NCBI RefSeq assembly: GCF_024494725.1
Contig: NZ_JANHDK010000001.1
Coordinates: forward strand, 1-64,000
Source of the DNA: Haloplanus ruber
GTDB lineage: Archaea > Halobacteriota > Halobacteria > Halobacteriales > Haloferacaceae
Reading direction: 5' to 3'
DNA: 64,000 nucleotides
Under the pieces are notes generated by a model that saw only the letters and a program-made list of their open reading frames with translations, was not told the DNA's origin and did not search any database. Shown in pieces: positions 8,772 through 16,535 of the stretch. The position numbers and the translations under genes are program-made. Each line of letters starts with the position of its first letter. The first letter of the stretch is position 1.

Positions 8772-9419
8772 TCAGTCCCCCGCCCGGCGCTCGGCTCGTG
8801 AGGGCGGCGGAATCTCGCGGCCGGTGTCGCCGCGGTCTTTCTCTCGTGACCGGTCGTCGGAGTGTGGGAGCACACACCGATCCGTCCGGCGGTTGACGTG
8901 GGCGTACTGCTCGGGGTCGTTGGCGAGCGGGTGGGCGGGGTTGACACGGCTGTCGATACGGGCCGCTCGCAGCTCCTCGAAGTGAGCGATTCGTGCGCGG
9001 ACCCCCCGCCAGTGGTACTTGCTGTGTGTCGGCACCTCAACCCGGTGGGCGGGGCGCCAGTCGGGGTGGTCGGCCGCGAGAGTCGCGTCGTTGACGTTCG
9101 CGGCCAGGTCGTCGTGGTCCACGAGAACGCCGACCCGCGACCCCGGTGGCGCGCGGGCCGCGAGGACATCGAGTCCGAGGTGGAGCGCCCGATACTCGGC
9201 GACGTTGTTGTCGGGTGGCGTGTCCGGCAGTGCGAGGCGTGCTACCCGGCGGCCGTCGCGCGTCTCGATGACCGCCCCAAGCCCGCCGCCGTCGGATCGA
9301 TAGGAGCCGTCGGTGGCGACGTAGAAGTGTCGGTGGTGGGTGCGCGGCGGATGCGCGATGTGGGGCGTGGGCGAGTCGTCGAACAGGTTCCGGAGCGTCG
9401 AACGGCCGTGAACGGCCAT
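8772..9419 (-). CDS. rnhA: Ribonuclease HI family protein
   Basis: 215 residues. It cleaves the RNA strand of RNA-DNA hybrids. The four acidic catalytic residues are present: D37 (YVATDGSY), E75 (NNVAEYRAL), D101 (VLVDHDDLA) and D168 (NPAHPLAND). About 30 residues precede the core, and a basic/acidic tail of about 45 residues follows it. TATA-like CGTTTAAGTT lies 27 nt upstream of the ATG. It converges on the malic enzyme gene and diverges from the CBS gene. Confidence 0.9.
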   Translation of the reverse strand: MAVHGRSTLRNLFDDSPTPHIAHPPRTHHRHFYVATDGSYRSDGGGLGAVIETRDGRRVARLALPDTPPDNNVAEYRALHLGLDVLAARAPPGSRVGVLVDHDDLAANVNDATLAADHPDWRPAHRVEVPTHSKYHWRGVRARIAHFEELRAARIDSRVNPAHPLANDPEQYAHVNRRTDRCVLPHSDDRSREKDRGDTGREIPPPSRAERRAGD

Positions 9420-9503
9420 ACGACTCGTTTGCGATGGGGTAACTTAAACGTACGGCGCGAGTCACCCGCAAAACCTACCCGCGCGTCGCCCGTCGCCCCG
9501 GTC

Positions 9504-10010
9504 GTGACCCCGACTGCCCGTTCCCTGATGGAGACAGACGTGGAGACGGTCGCCCCCGACGACGAGGTGAGTGATGTACTCGGTCGGCTGGCGGACGTCG
9601 AGTTCAACGGCTTTCCCGTGGTGGATCCCGAGGGTGCCGTCGTCGGCATCGTCACCCAATACGATCTCGTCCACCTCTTTCAGACCGAGGACCGGACGCT
9701 GTGGATTCCGGTCGGCCTCCCGCCGTTCACCGAGACACTCACCTACGCCGTCGACGTGTCGTGGGACGACCTCGACCTCGGCATCGACCTCGCGCGGAAC
9801 GCCGACCGGCCGATCAGCGAGGTGATGACCACCGACGTGGTGACGGTCGCACCTACCGACGACCTCGATGCGATCCTCGACCTGTTGGCCGACGACGAAC
9901 GCGACATCAACCGGCTCCCGGTCGTCGAGGACGGCCGACTCGTCGGTATCGTCGCGCGCCAGGACGTGTTGCGGGCGGTTCGCGACTTGCGCGCCGAATC
10001 GAAACGTTGA
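9504..10010 (+). CDS. CBS-domain protein
   Basis: 168 residues with a CBS pair: TARSLMETDVETVAPDDEV opens the first and ISEVMTTDVVTVAPTDDL the second. The pair folds into a module that binds adenine nucleotides such as AMP, ATP or SAM and usually senses energy state; the partner is unknown. A GTG start is proposed because it restores the usual N terminus of the first CBS motif; the ATG at 9528 would cut into it. Much longer frames upstream are antisense to rnhA and are not used. Confidence 0.82.
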   Translation: MTPTARSLMETDVETVAPDDEVSDVLGRLADVEFNGFPVVDPEGAVVGIVTQYDLVHLFQTEDRTLWIPVGLPPFTETLTYAVDVSWDDLDLGIDLARNADRPISEVMTTDVVTVAPTDDLDAILDLLADDERDINRLPVVEDGRLVGIVARQDVLRAVRDLRAESKR

Positions 10011-10036
10011 GTGGGGGTTCGCGCCGATAGTACGGT

Positions 10037-10978
10037 GTGTCACGGTACCGAGATTTTGCGCTCTTTCTGGTCCTCGCGGCCGTCTGGGGGTCCGCGTTCA
10101 TGGCCATCAAGGCCGGCCTCGCCTACTTCCCACCCGTCCTCTTCGCCGCGCTCCGGTACGACGTCGCCGCCGTCCTCATGCTCGGCTACGCCGTCTGGGT
10201 CGTCGACGACCCCCTGCCGCGTGGCCGCGGTGAGTGGGCGCTGATCGCTGTCGGCTCGACGCTCCTGATCGCGGGCTATCACGTCCTGCTGTTTCTCGGG
10301 GAGTCCGATCCCGCGGTGACCAGCGCCGCCGCCGCGGTCATCGTCAGCCTCAGCCCCGTGTTGACGACGGGGTTCGCCCGCGTCTTTCTCCCCGCGGAAC
10401 GACTGACCGTCGTCGGGAGTGTCGGCCTGCTCTGTGGACTGCTCGGCGTGGCCGTCCTCGCCCGCCCAGACCCCGACGCACTGGTGACCGGCGGCGTCGT
10501 CGCGAAACTGCTCGTGTTCGGCGCCGCGACGGCCTTTGCCCTCGGGTCGGTGCTGACCCGTCGTATCGACGCCGAGTTACCCGTCGAAACCATGGAGGCG
10601 TGGTCGATGCTCGGCGGCGCCCTCCTGATGCATCTCGTCTCGCTCGGCCTCGGAGAGTCGGTCGCGGACGTCACTCTCTCGATGACTGCCGTCCTCTCGC
10701 TTGCCTACCTCGCGCTCGCGGCGAGTGCGCTCGGCTTTCTCATCTACTTCCACCTGCTAGATCGACTGGGCGCCGTCGAGATCAACCTCGTCTCCTACGT
10801 CGCACCCGTGTTTGCCGCCCTCGCCGGCTGGCTCCTCCTCGACGAGGGACTCTCTCCGGCGACAGCCGTGGGGTTCCTGTTGATATTCTCCGGGTTCCTC
10901 CTCGTCAAGCGCCGGGCGATCCGTGCGGAACTCCCCCGACTCGGTGCGTCGATCCGTGAGTTGGGCAACGACCGTTAG
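10037..10978 (+). CDS. EamA/DMT-family transporter
   Basis: 313 residues with about ten predicted membrane helices in two EamA repeats (AAVWGSAFMAIKAG opens the first; FGAATAFALGSVLTRR the second). The family exports metabolites such as amino acids, purines or sugars; the substrate cannot be told from sequence. A GTG start is used because the N terminus MSRYRDFALFLVLAAVWG matches the family. The gene overlaps the converging kinase-like gene by 4 nt. Confidence 0.9.
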   Translation: MSRYRDFALFLVLAAVWGSAFMAIKAGLAYFPPVLFAALRYDVAAVLMLGYAVWVVDDPLPRGRGEWALIAVGSTLLIAGYHVLLFLGESDPAVTSAAAAVIVSLSPVLTTGFARVFLPAERLTVVGSVGLLCGLLGVAVLARPDPDALVTGGVVAKLLVFGAATAFALGSVLTRRIDAELPVETMEAWSMLGGALLMHLVSLGLGESVADVTLSMTAVLSLAYLALAASALGFLIYFHLLDRLGAVEINLVSYVAPVFAALAGWLLLDEGLSPATAVGFLLIFSGFLLVKRRAIRAELPRLGASIRELGNDR

Positions 10979-11664
10979 AGGTCCACGTCGCGGGTGGTGA
11001 AGGCACCTTCGTCGGCTTCGGGATCGTAGCCTTCGACCGCCGAAAGCACCATATCGAGGACGGTCTCGGCGCCCCATCGCCCGGTGTTGATCGAGAGGTC
11101 GTAGAAGGACTGATCGTCGACGTCGATGCCGTAGTAACTCTCGTACCGCCCGGCCTCGCTCACCTCGCGAACCCGCAGGAGCGGGCCGATAGAATCCTCG
11201 TCGTCCAACTCTTCGAGACGAACGTCGTTGGACGCACGCTCGTCGGGTCGCTCGATTTCGTAGCTCACCTCGTAGTCGCTGAGGCGTTCGATCCGCACCT
11301 CCTCGGGCGCGTCGAGCCAGACCCGCAGGTCGGCCCGGTTGCCCGCGAGCCACCCGGCGAGCCGCGATTCGAGGATGAACGGCTTGTTCGCCGCGCCCCA
11401 CTGTTCGGCGATGCGGCGCAACCGCTGGTCGAGTGCCCGGTCGATCTGATCGTCTTCCTCGGCCTTGGCGATGAGTTGCTGGACCGACAGTCCGCGATCC
11501 GCCGCGAGGTCACGGAAAATATCGCCGCCGATGACGTACCCGCAGTCGAGGGCCTCCGCCAACCCCTCGGTGAGCGTCGTCGCACCACACCCCGGCGGAC
11601 CGGAGACGGTGATGAACAGGTTGCTGTCGACTTGCCGCTCTGTGGTGGGGCTCGCGTCCGACAT
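10975..11664 (-). CDS. Cytidylate kinase-like protein with altered P-loop
   Basis: 229 residues. The sequence follows the archaeal Cmk/adenylate kinase-like pattern: VIGGDIFRDLA, ILESRLAGWLAG, VWLDAPEEVRIER and YYGID. Canonical Cmk phosphorylates CMP/dCMP with ATP. Here the Walker A motif reads GPPGCGATT, with Ala28 where the family has Lys, which should weaken ordinary phosphoryl transfer. An inserted acidic segment (about residues 130-155) is also unlike plain Cmk. It may be a divergent paralogue with a binding or regulatory role. A second start at 11691 is possible. Confidence 0.75.
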   Translation of the reverse strand: MSDASPTTERQVDSNLFITVSGPPGCGATTLTEGLAEALDCGYVIGGDIFRDLAADRGLSVQQLIAKAEEDDQIDRALDQRLRRIAEQWGAANKPFILESRLAGWLAGNRADLRVWLDAPEEVRIERLSDYEVSYEIERPDERASNDVRLEELDDEDSIGPLLRVREVSEAGRYESYYGIDVDDQSFYDLSINTGRWGAETVLDMVLSAVEGYDPEADEGAFTTRDVDL

Positions 11665-11930
11665 GAACGTTCGTCCCCACCTACGCGTCACTGTGGTTAA
11701 GAGAACACCGGTTCGGCCCGGCCCGGACGCCCGATTCGGCGTCCGTATTCGCGCCGTTCGGATGATTGGAATAAAAGAATCAACGGCGTCGATAAAAGGT
11801 TAGCGACGTTTTGCACGGCTCGTGAACGGAGCGGCGACGTGTGGGCCGCGGGTGAAAATCCGCGAAACGACGCCAACGCTCGCCGGGGTATATGGGGTCC
11901 GGGGTGCATCGAGAAGACGAGGTGTCCCCG

Positions 11931-12191
11931 ATGTCGAACTCGTCTCCCACCGCCCCCATCGACCGCGTGCCCCGACTCCACGAACTCGTCGACGCTTGGC
12001 CCCCCCAGCGGAGCCTCGAAGTCGTCGCCGCACCACTCCGGTTCATCGCCTTCTGGGCCGCCGTTGCCCTCCCTTTCCTCTACCTTCCCTTGCTCGTTGG
12101 CGGCCTCCGAGGCCAGCAGGTGACGGTGTTCGTCGGTCTGCTGTTCGCGAACGTCGTCGCTCTCGTCATCGGTCACGAACACGGCCGCTGA
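11931..12191 (+). CDS. Small two-helix membrane protein
   Basis: 86 residues: a polar N terminus of about 40 residues, then two hydrophobic helices (LRFIAFWAAVALPFLYL and VTVFVGLLFANVVALVIG) ending in HEHGR. No known domain was recognised. A TATA-like TATATG lies about 40 nt upstream, and GAGGTG stands 7 nt before the ATG, so translation may use a Shine-Dalgarno site. The small gene downstream is on the same strand. Function unknown. Confidence 0.6.
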   Translation: MSNSSPTAPIDRVPRLHELVDAWPPQRSLEVVAAPLRFIAFWAAVALPFLYLPLLVGGLRGQQVTVFVGLLFANVVALVIGHEHGR

Positions 12192-12253
12192 CCCGCCCTC
12201 GGTGGCGCGAGGAAAGCGTAATCAATTATGTACCTGGGGACGGAGTGTGTCGT

Positions 12254-12442
12254 ATGCTCGGCCTCTCGCAGCGCGGACTGATCGGGATCGTTCTGATGCT
12301 CGTCGGCACCGCGGCCTTCTTTCCGGCGGTGTTCCCGGGGAGCGCGCCGTCGCCGCTCAACCTGCTCCCGCTGGCCGCAGCGGCATTGTTGACCCTCGGT
12401 ACCTACCTCGTCGGCACCGACGTCGAGGGGCGCCCCGCCTGA
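12254..12442 (+). CDS. Small two-helix membrane protein
   Basis: 62 residues with two hydrophobic stretches (GLIGIVLMLVGTAAFFPAVF and LNLLPLAAAALLTLGTYLVG) joined by a short SAPSP loop. Similar tiny proteins are widespread in haloarchaea and have no assigned role. The region just before the start (AATCAATTATG) is A+T-rich and could hold the promoter about 27 nt upstream. The gene converges on the ferredoxin gene with 6 nt between them. Confidence 0.6.
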   Translation: MLGLSQRGLIGIVLMLVGTAAFFPAVFPGSAPSPLNLLPLAAAALLTLGTYLVGTDVEGRPA

Positions 12443-12448
12443 GCCGGG

Positions 12449-12790
12449 TCACCCGTCCGCTCGCTCCCGTCGCCCCCAGATCCGCTTTTCAGGAACCCGA
12501 ACCCGCAGGTCTTCGTCCAACTGAATCCGACAGGAGAGTCGCGGATACCCCCACTGTGACGCCAGCTTGTCGTGCCAGTCGGTCGGTGGCGCCGTTCCAG
12601 CCTCGATCCGGACGCCACAGGTGGCACACAGCCCCCGGCCGCCACAGTTCGCGCTTTCGGTGAGACGCGTATACGGCGAGTGATCGGCGTCGAGCAGGGC
12701 CGCCCGAAGGGTCGTCCCCGCCGGCGCAACGATGAGATCCTCCGTCCCATCCGTGTCCACCACCTCGACGTACACCACTTCGCAACTCAT
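12449..12790 (-). CDS. Plant-type 2Fe-2S ferredoxin
   Basis: 113 residues. It carries one electron with a [2Fe-2S] cluster. Ligands are C49, C55, C58 and C87, in the C-x5-C-x2-C-x28-C spacing of plant-type ferredoxins. The cytosolic haloarchaeal ferredoxins have an acidic N-terminal insertion that is missing here, so this is a shorter paralogue. The ATG overlaps the stop codon of the photolyase gene by 4 nt, so the two are translationally coupled and probably share a transcript. Confidence 0.9.
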   Translation of the reverse strand: MSCEVVYVEVVDTDGTEDLIVAPAGTTLRAALLDADHSPYTRLTESANCGGRGLCATCGVRIEAGTAPPTDWHDKLASQWGYPRLSCRIQLDEDLRVRVPEKRIWGRRERADG

Positions 12791-14217
12791 CCCGATCCCC
12801 CGCCGAGGTCGACCACCGGTCGCGGGTAGTCGACGCCGAGTTCGACGCCGTACTCCGCCTGGTCCGCCGGTGTGAGCTGCCACGGTTCGTGAGCGGCCGC
12901 CGGCGGGAGCGCGTCGAGTTCGGGGAGCCAGTGGGAGACGTACGCCGCCTCGGAGTCGTACCGCTTCGCCTGCCCCAGCACGTCGAACGAGCGGTTCCGG
13001 GAGTCGTTGCCCACGCCGGCGATGTACGCCCAGTTGCCGTAGTTCGACGCGGGATCGTAGTCGACCAGTTGCGTCTCGAAGTACGCCGCACCCTTCCGCC
13101 AGTCGATCCGGAGGTCGTTCGCCAGGAAGGAGGCGGCGTTCTGCCTGGCTCGATTCGAGATGTAGCCCGTCCGGTTCAGCTCTCGCATGGCCGCGTCGAC
13201 AAACGGGATTCCCGTCTCCCCACGTTTCCACCGCTCGAACGCCGTCGTGTCGTCCGTCCAGTCGATATCGCGCTCTCGGATGCCGCCCGGCGCGAAAAAC
13301 TGCGCACCGTGCTTGGCGAACTGGAACTGGAAGAAGTCCCGCCAGATCAGCTCGAAGCGCAGCCAGTACGTCGAGTCGTTGGCGACGCGGCGCTTCTCGT
13401 AGCGGTCGACCGCCGCGCTCACCCGTCGTGGCGAGAGACAACCCTCGTTCAGCCACGGCGAGAACTTCGAGGAAAAGTCGCGTCCGAGCAGGCCGTTCCG
13501 GGTTTCCTTGTACTCCCGGAGCGAGTCCGTCTCCCAGAGATACGCTTCGAGTCGCTCTAAGGCGGTGGTCTCCCCGCCCTCGAAGTCGAGGGCCGCCCGG
13601 TCGTCCGTGGGTAGCTCCTCGATTCCGAGGTCTGCGGGGCTTGGGACCGATCCAGGATCGACCGCCGGCCGCGTCGGGAGGTCGGGGGTCGGGTACGGGT
13701 CCCGGACCGTCGCCGCCGACTCGACGTGCTCTCGGAACGGGGTGTACGTGTCCGCGATTTCGTCGATCTCTTCCGGGAGGTCGTCGGGGTGATAGAGCGT
13801 ATGTCCCCAGTGGCGGACGAGCGGCACGTCCCCGAGACCGTCCGCGACCCGTCGCTCGCTCGCCTGCTCTTCGGGTGTCGGTTTGGTGTGGACGTGGACG
13901 GCGTCGGCGTCGACGCTGGCCGCCAGTTCCGGGAGGACCGCCGACGGCTCCCCGGTTCGCACGACGAGGTCGCTCTCCTGGGCACGGAGACGTTCACGGA
14001 GGTCGCCGACGGCTGCACACCGAAATGCTGTGCGGTGCCCGCCGGTTTTCTCGAACACGAAGGAGTCCGGGCCGCCGAAGGCCGCCGCGTCGTATCGGCT
14101 TGGATCGACGACGTACACCGGCAGCAGGCGGTCGGCCGACGCCGCGGCGACCAGCGCCGGGTTGTCGTGGAGTCGTAGGTCGCGCCGAAGCCACAGGAGG
14201 GTGGTCTCGGAGTCCAT
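12787..14217 (-). CDS. DASH-type cryptochrome/photolyase
   Basis: 476 residues. The N-terminal half is the alpha/beta antenna-binding domain (LLWLRRDLRLHDNPAL). The C-terminal half is the FAD domain (YWLRFELIWRDFF, GIPFVDAAMRELNRTGYISNRARQ, VDYDPASNYGNWAY and AGVGNDSRNRSFDVL). The last motif is close to Cry-DASH rather than class I CPD photolyase. Cry-DASH proteins repair cyclobutane pyrimidine dimers, chiefly in single-stranded DNA, under blue light. The gene is followed by the coupled ferredoxin gene. Confidence 0.9.
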   Translation of the reverse strand: MDSETTLLWLRRDLRLHDNPALVAAASADRLLPVYVVDPSRYDAAAFGGPDSFVFEKTGGHRTAFRCAAVGDLRERLRAQESDLVVRTGEPSAVLPELAASVDADAVHVHTKPTPEEQASERRVADGLGDVPLVRHWGHTLYHPDDLPEEIDEIADTYTPFREHVESAATVRDPYPTPDLPTRPAVDPGSVPSPADLGIEELPTDDRAALDFEGGETTALERLEAYLWETDSLREYKETRNGLLGRDFSSKFSPWLNEGCLSPRRVSAAVDRYEKRRVANDSTYWLRFELIWRDFFQFQFAKHGAQFFAPGGIRERDIDWTDDTTAFERWKRGETGIPFVDAAMRELNRTGYISNRARQNAASFLANDLRIDWRKGAAYFETQLVDYDPASNYGNWAYIAGVGNDSRNRSFDVLGQAKRYDSEAAYVSHWLPELDALPPAAAHEPWQLTPADQAEYGVELGVDYPRPVVDLGGGSG

Positions 14218-14260
14218 TGCCCCTCGTAACGGTCACAGTCCCATCAATGCGAGGCCGGGG

Positions 14261-14878
14261 CTACCGCTCGTCGACGAATCGTGCGCCGAGCGTGAAACTG
14301 CCGAGGAGGATCACGAGCAACTGAAAGCCTGAGCGGACGACCGGAAAGATTCGTTCGACGTTTGCGGGTTCCGCTCCCGGCGACGGGTCGACCCCCGTCC
14401 AGTAGTGGGTATTTCCGGTCGTCCGCTCGGGGTCGGCCGACAGGTCGACGAACGTCTGGACGACCCCCCGCTGGTTCGACAGGAGGAGTTCGCCGTTGAC
14501 GGTGAAAAAGCGGTCGTAGAGGGGATAGAACGCGTTCACGCCGTTGGTCATCAGATCGGGGAGGATACCACCGACGAGCAACGCCGCGAGGGCGACCCAG
14601 GCCACCCGAACCCCGCGGGACCCCCAGCGGCGGCGGAGGCGCGACGCCGGCCCGCGGCGGGTATCGTAGGCGAGGACGACACCGCCGACGGCGGGCAGGA
14701 CGAGCGTGTGCAACAGCGCCCGGTGGGCACCCTGCAGAACCAGGCCGGCGAAGGTGTCGAGGTCGGGTACCGCGGTGGCGGCGAGAACGACGGCGACGGC
14801 GCGGCGGTCGAACTCGTCCCCGAGCAACGCGGCGGCGATCAGGCCGCCGATAGCGAGGTGGACGACCGTCGAAGGCAT
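14261..14878 (-). CDS. DUF457-type membrane-bound metal-dependent hydrolase
   Basis: 205 residues. The N terminus MPSTVVHLAIGGLIAAALL and PDLDTFAGL..HRALLHTLVLP fit the LexA-binding, membrane-bound metal-dependent hydrolase family (DUF457/YdjM). Conserved His and Asp residues (H7, D40, D42, H52 and H56) may bind metal. About four to five membrane helices are predicted, with a polar extracytoplasmic stretch (about 130-180). The substrate is unknown. It runs parallel to the photolyase gene, 43 nt upstream of it. Confidence 0.78.
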   Translation of the reverse strand: MPSTVVHLAIGGLIAAALLGDEFDRRAVAVVLAATAVPDLDTFAGLVLQGAHRALLHTLVLPAVGGVVLAYDTRRGPASRLRRRWGSRGVRVAWVALAALLVGGILPDLMTNGVNAFYPLYDRFFTVNGELLLSNQRGVVQTFVDLSADPERTTGNTHYWTGVDPSPGAEPANVERIFPVVRSGFQLLVILLGSFTLGARFVDER

Positions 14879-14894
14879 GCGTAGCCCTTGGCCG

Positions 14895-15695
14895 TTACGG
14901 GCTTGAATCCCTTGCCTGCTCGGGCCGGGAGACGGTCACGGAGCCGAGCGACGCGAACCGAGCTTCGACGGTGTCCCCGGGGTCGAGCGCCACCAGCGGC
15001 GTGAGCGACCCTGTCGAGACGAGGTCGCCGGCCGCCAGTCGCGTCCCGTGGTCTGCGAGTGTCTCCGCCAGCCAGGCCACCACCCGCGTGGGACCGCCGA
15101 GGACGTCGGCGCCGATGCCGGTCGCGACTCGCTCTCCGTTTCGGCGAACCGACACGGCTTCGAGTTCGGTATCGAGTTCCGTTGGGGCCGCCGCTCGCCC
15201 GCACTGGACGACCCGGGCGGCGAGGGCGTTGTCGGCGACGGCGCTCCCCGCGTCGACCGCCCAGTCGCGGAGCCGCGAGTCGACCACCTCGACCACCGGG
15301 ACGACCGACGCTGTCGCGGCGAGGACGTCGGCGGGCGTGACCGGTGGGTCGAGCGGCGCCCCGAGACGGAAGGCGAGTTCCGGTTCCACCTTCGGCTCGA
15401 TCAGGGTGTCGTCGAGTCGTCCTTCGCCCCGGACTGTCTCGGCGAGCACGCGCCCGTACGCGGGTTCGTCGACGCCGAGTTCGTCTTGGATGGCCGCCGC
15501 GGTGAACCCCACCTTGTAGCCGACCGGCGGCCCCTCCGTGTTCGCACGGCGGTCGAGGACCGCCTGCTGGACAGCGTAGCCGTCGGCGACCGTCAGCGTC
15601 CGGGCCGGCGGGTCGGTCGGCTCCCCGGTCCGGTAGGCCTCGTACAGCCGCTCGGCGAGTTCCTCGACCGCTGTCGCGTCGATGGTCCGTGACAT
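14895..15695 (-). CDS. 2-keto-4-pentenoate hydratase-like protein (MhpD family)
   Basis: 266 residues of the FAH superfamily, hydratase/decarboxylase branch. Seen motifs are VGYKVGFTAAAIQ, IEPKVEPELAFRL (metal-binding Glu pair) and VVPVVEVVDSRLRDW. Family members add water to 2-hydroxydienoates in aromatic meta-cleavage, or act in related keto-acid steps. No other aromatic-degradation gene is near, so the substrate is open. The ATG at 15695 is preferred; a GTG two codons earlier is also in frame. Confidence 0.82.
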   Translation of the reverse strand: MSRTIDATAVEELAERLYEAYRTGEPTDPPARTLTVADGYAVQQAVLDRRANTEGPPVGYKVGFTAAAIQDELGVDEPAYGRVLAETVRGEGRLDDTLIEPKVEPELAFRLGAPLDPPVTPADVLAATASVVPVVEVVDSRLRDWAVDAGSAVADNALAARVVQCGRAAAPTELDTELEAVSVRRNGERVATGIGADVLGGPTRVVAWLAETLADHGTRLAAGDLVSTGSLTPLVALDPGDTVEARFASLGSVTVSRPEQARDSSP

Positions 15696-15827
15696 CGACA
15701 CCTACTGTGGCCCAGACCGACAAAGCTCCCGGGGATCGTTCGGCGGTGGTTCGGCCTTTCGGTACCCTTTTGCGCTCACCGCCCGGATTTCAGGTATGGT
15801 TTGGTCCCTCGGAGAGTGGGGTGACCG

Positions 15828-16535
15828 ATGAGCGACGAGCCCCGTGACGACCTCGCCAGGCGAATCGCCGGCGAGATCACGCTCAGTTCCAACCCGGGTG
15901 CCACGCTCCGGAAGTGGCGCACAGACTTTGACGTCTCGCAGACGGAACTCGCCGAGCGACTGGGCGTCTCCTCGTCGGTCATCTCTGACTACGAGAGTGG
16001 TCGACGGGAGAGCCCCGGGATCGGCGTCGTCAGTCGGATCGTCCGCGCCTTACTCGACATCGACGAGTCCCGCGGCGGCGGGCGCATCCGCCAATACGCG
16101 CGCGTCATCTCCGCGGGCTTCGAGAGCGACATCGTCCATGACCTCCGCGAGTATCCGACATCGATCCCGCTGTCGCGGTTCTACGAGGCGATGGAGGCGA
16201 CGGAGATCATCAGCGGTGAACACGACCACGTCAGCGGCCACACCGTCATCAACAGCATCGAGGCGATCACACGCCTCCCGAGCGAGGAGTTCTACCGCCT
16301 GTACGGCCAGAGCACGAACCGTGCGCTCGTGTTCACCGACGTGACTCGCGGGGAGTCGCCACTGGTGGCGCTCCGCGTGGTGAATCCGACGCCAAACGCC
16401 GTCGTACTCCACGGACTGGACCCCGAGGATCTCTGGGAGTACGCGACGGAACTCGCGAAAATCGACGGGTTCGCCCTCGCCGTCTCGAACTGCGACCTCG
16501 ATACGGCGCTCGCAGAGATTCGCGAGCTACCTTAG
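15828..16535 (+). CDS. XRE-type HTH transcriptional regulator
   Basis: 235 residues. The N-terminal third has an XRE/Cro-like helix-turn-helix (RKWRTDFDVSQTELAERLGV, then SSVISDYESGRRES). The remaining 150 residues form a conserved archaeal ligand-type domain (for instance FTDVTRGESPLVALRVVNPTPN). GGGGTGA precedes the ATG by 4 nt. The gene faces the HMG-CoA synthase gene and overlaps its end by 4 nt. Regulators of this type are often found beside HMG-CoA synthase in haloarchaea, which hints at isoprenoid control, but this is inference. Confidence 0.85.
   Translation: MSDEPRDDLARRIAGEITLSSNPGATLRKWRTDFDVSQTELAERLGVSSSVISDYESGRRESPGIGVVSRIVRALLDIDESRGGGRIRQYARVISAGFESDIVHDLREYPTSIPLSRFYEAMEATEIISGEHDHVSGHTVINSIEAITRLPSEEFYRLYGQSTNRALVFTDVTRGESPLVALRVVNPTPNAVVLHGLDPEDLWEYATELAKIDGFALAVSNCDLDTALAEIRELP

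Noticed and set aside
8862-9503. N-terminal extension of the CBS-domain protein
   Set aside because: Antisense to rnhA, lacks any domain, and the CBS motif begins normally at the proposed GTG.
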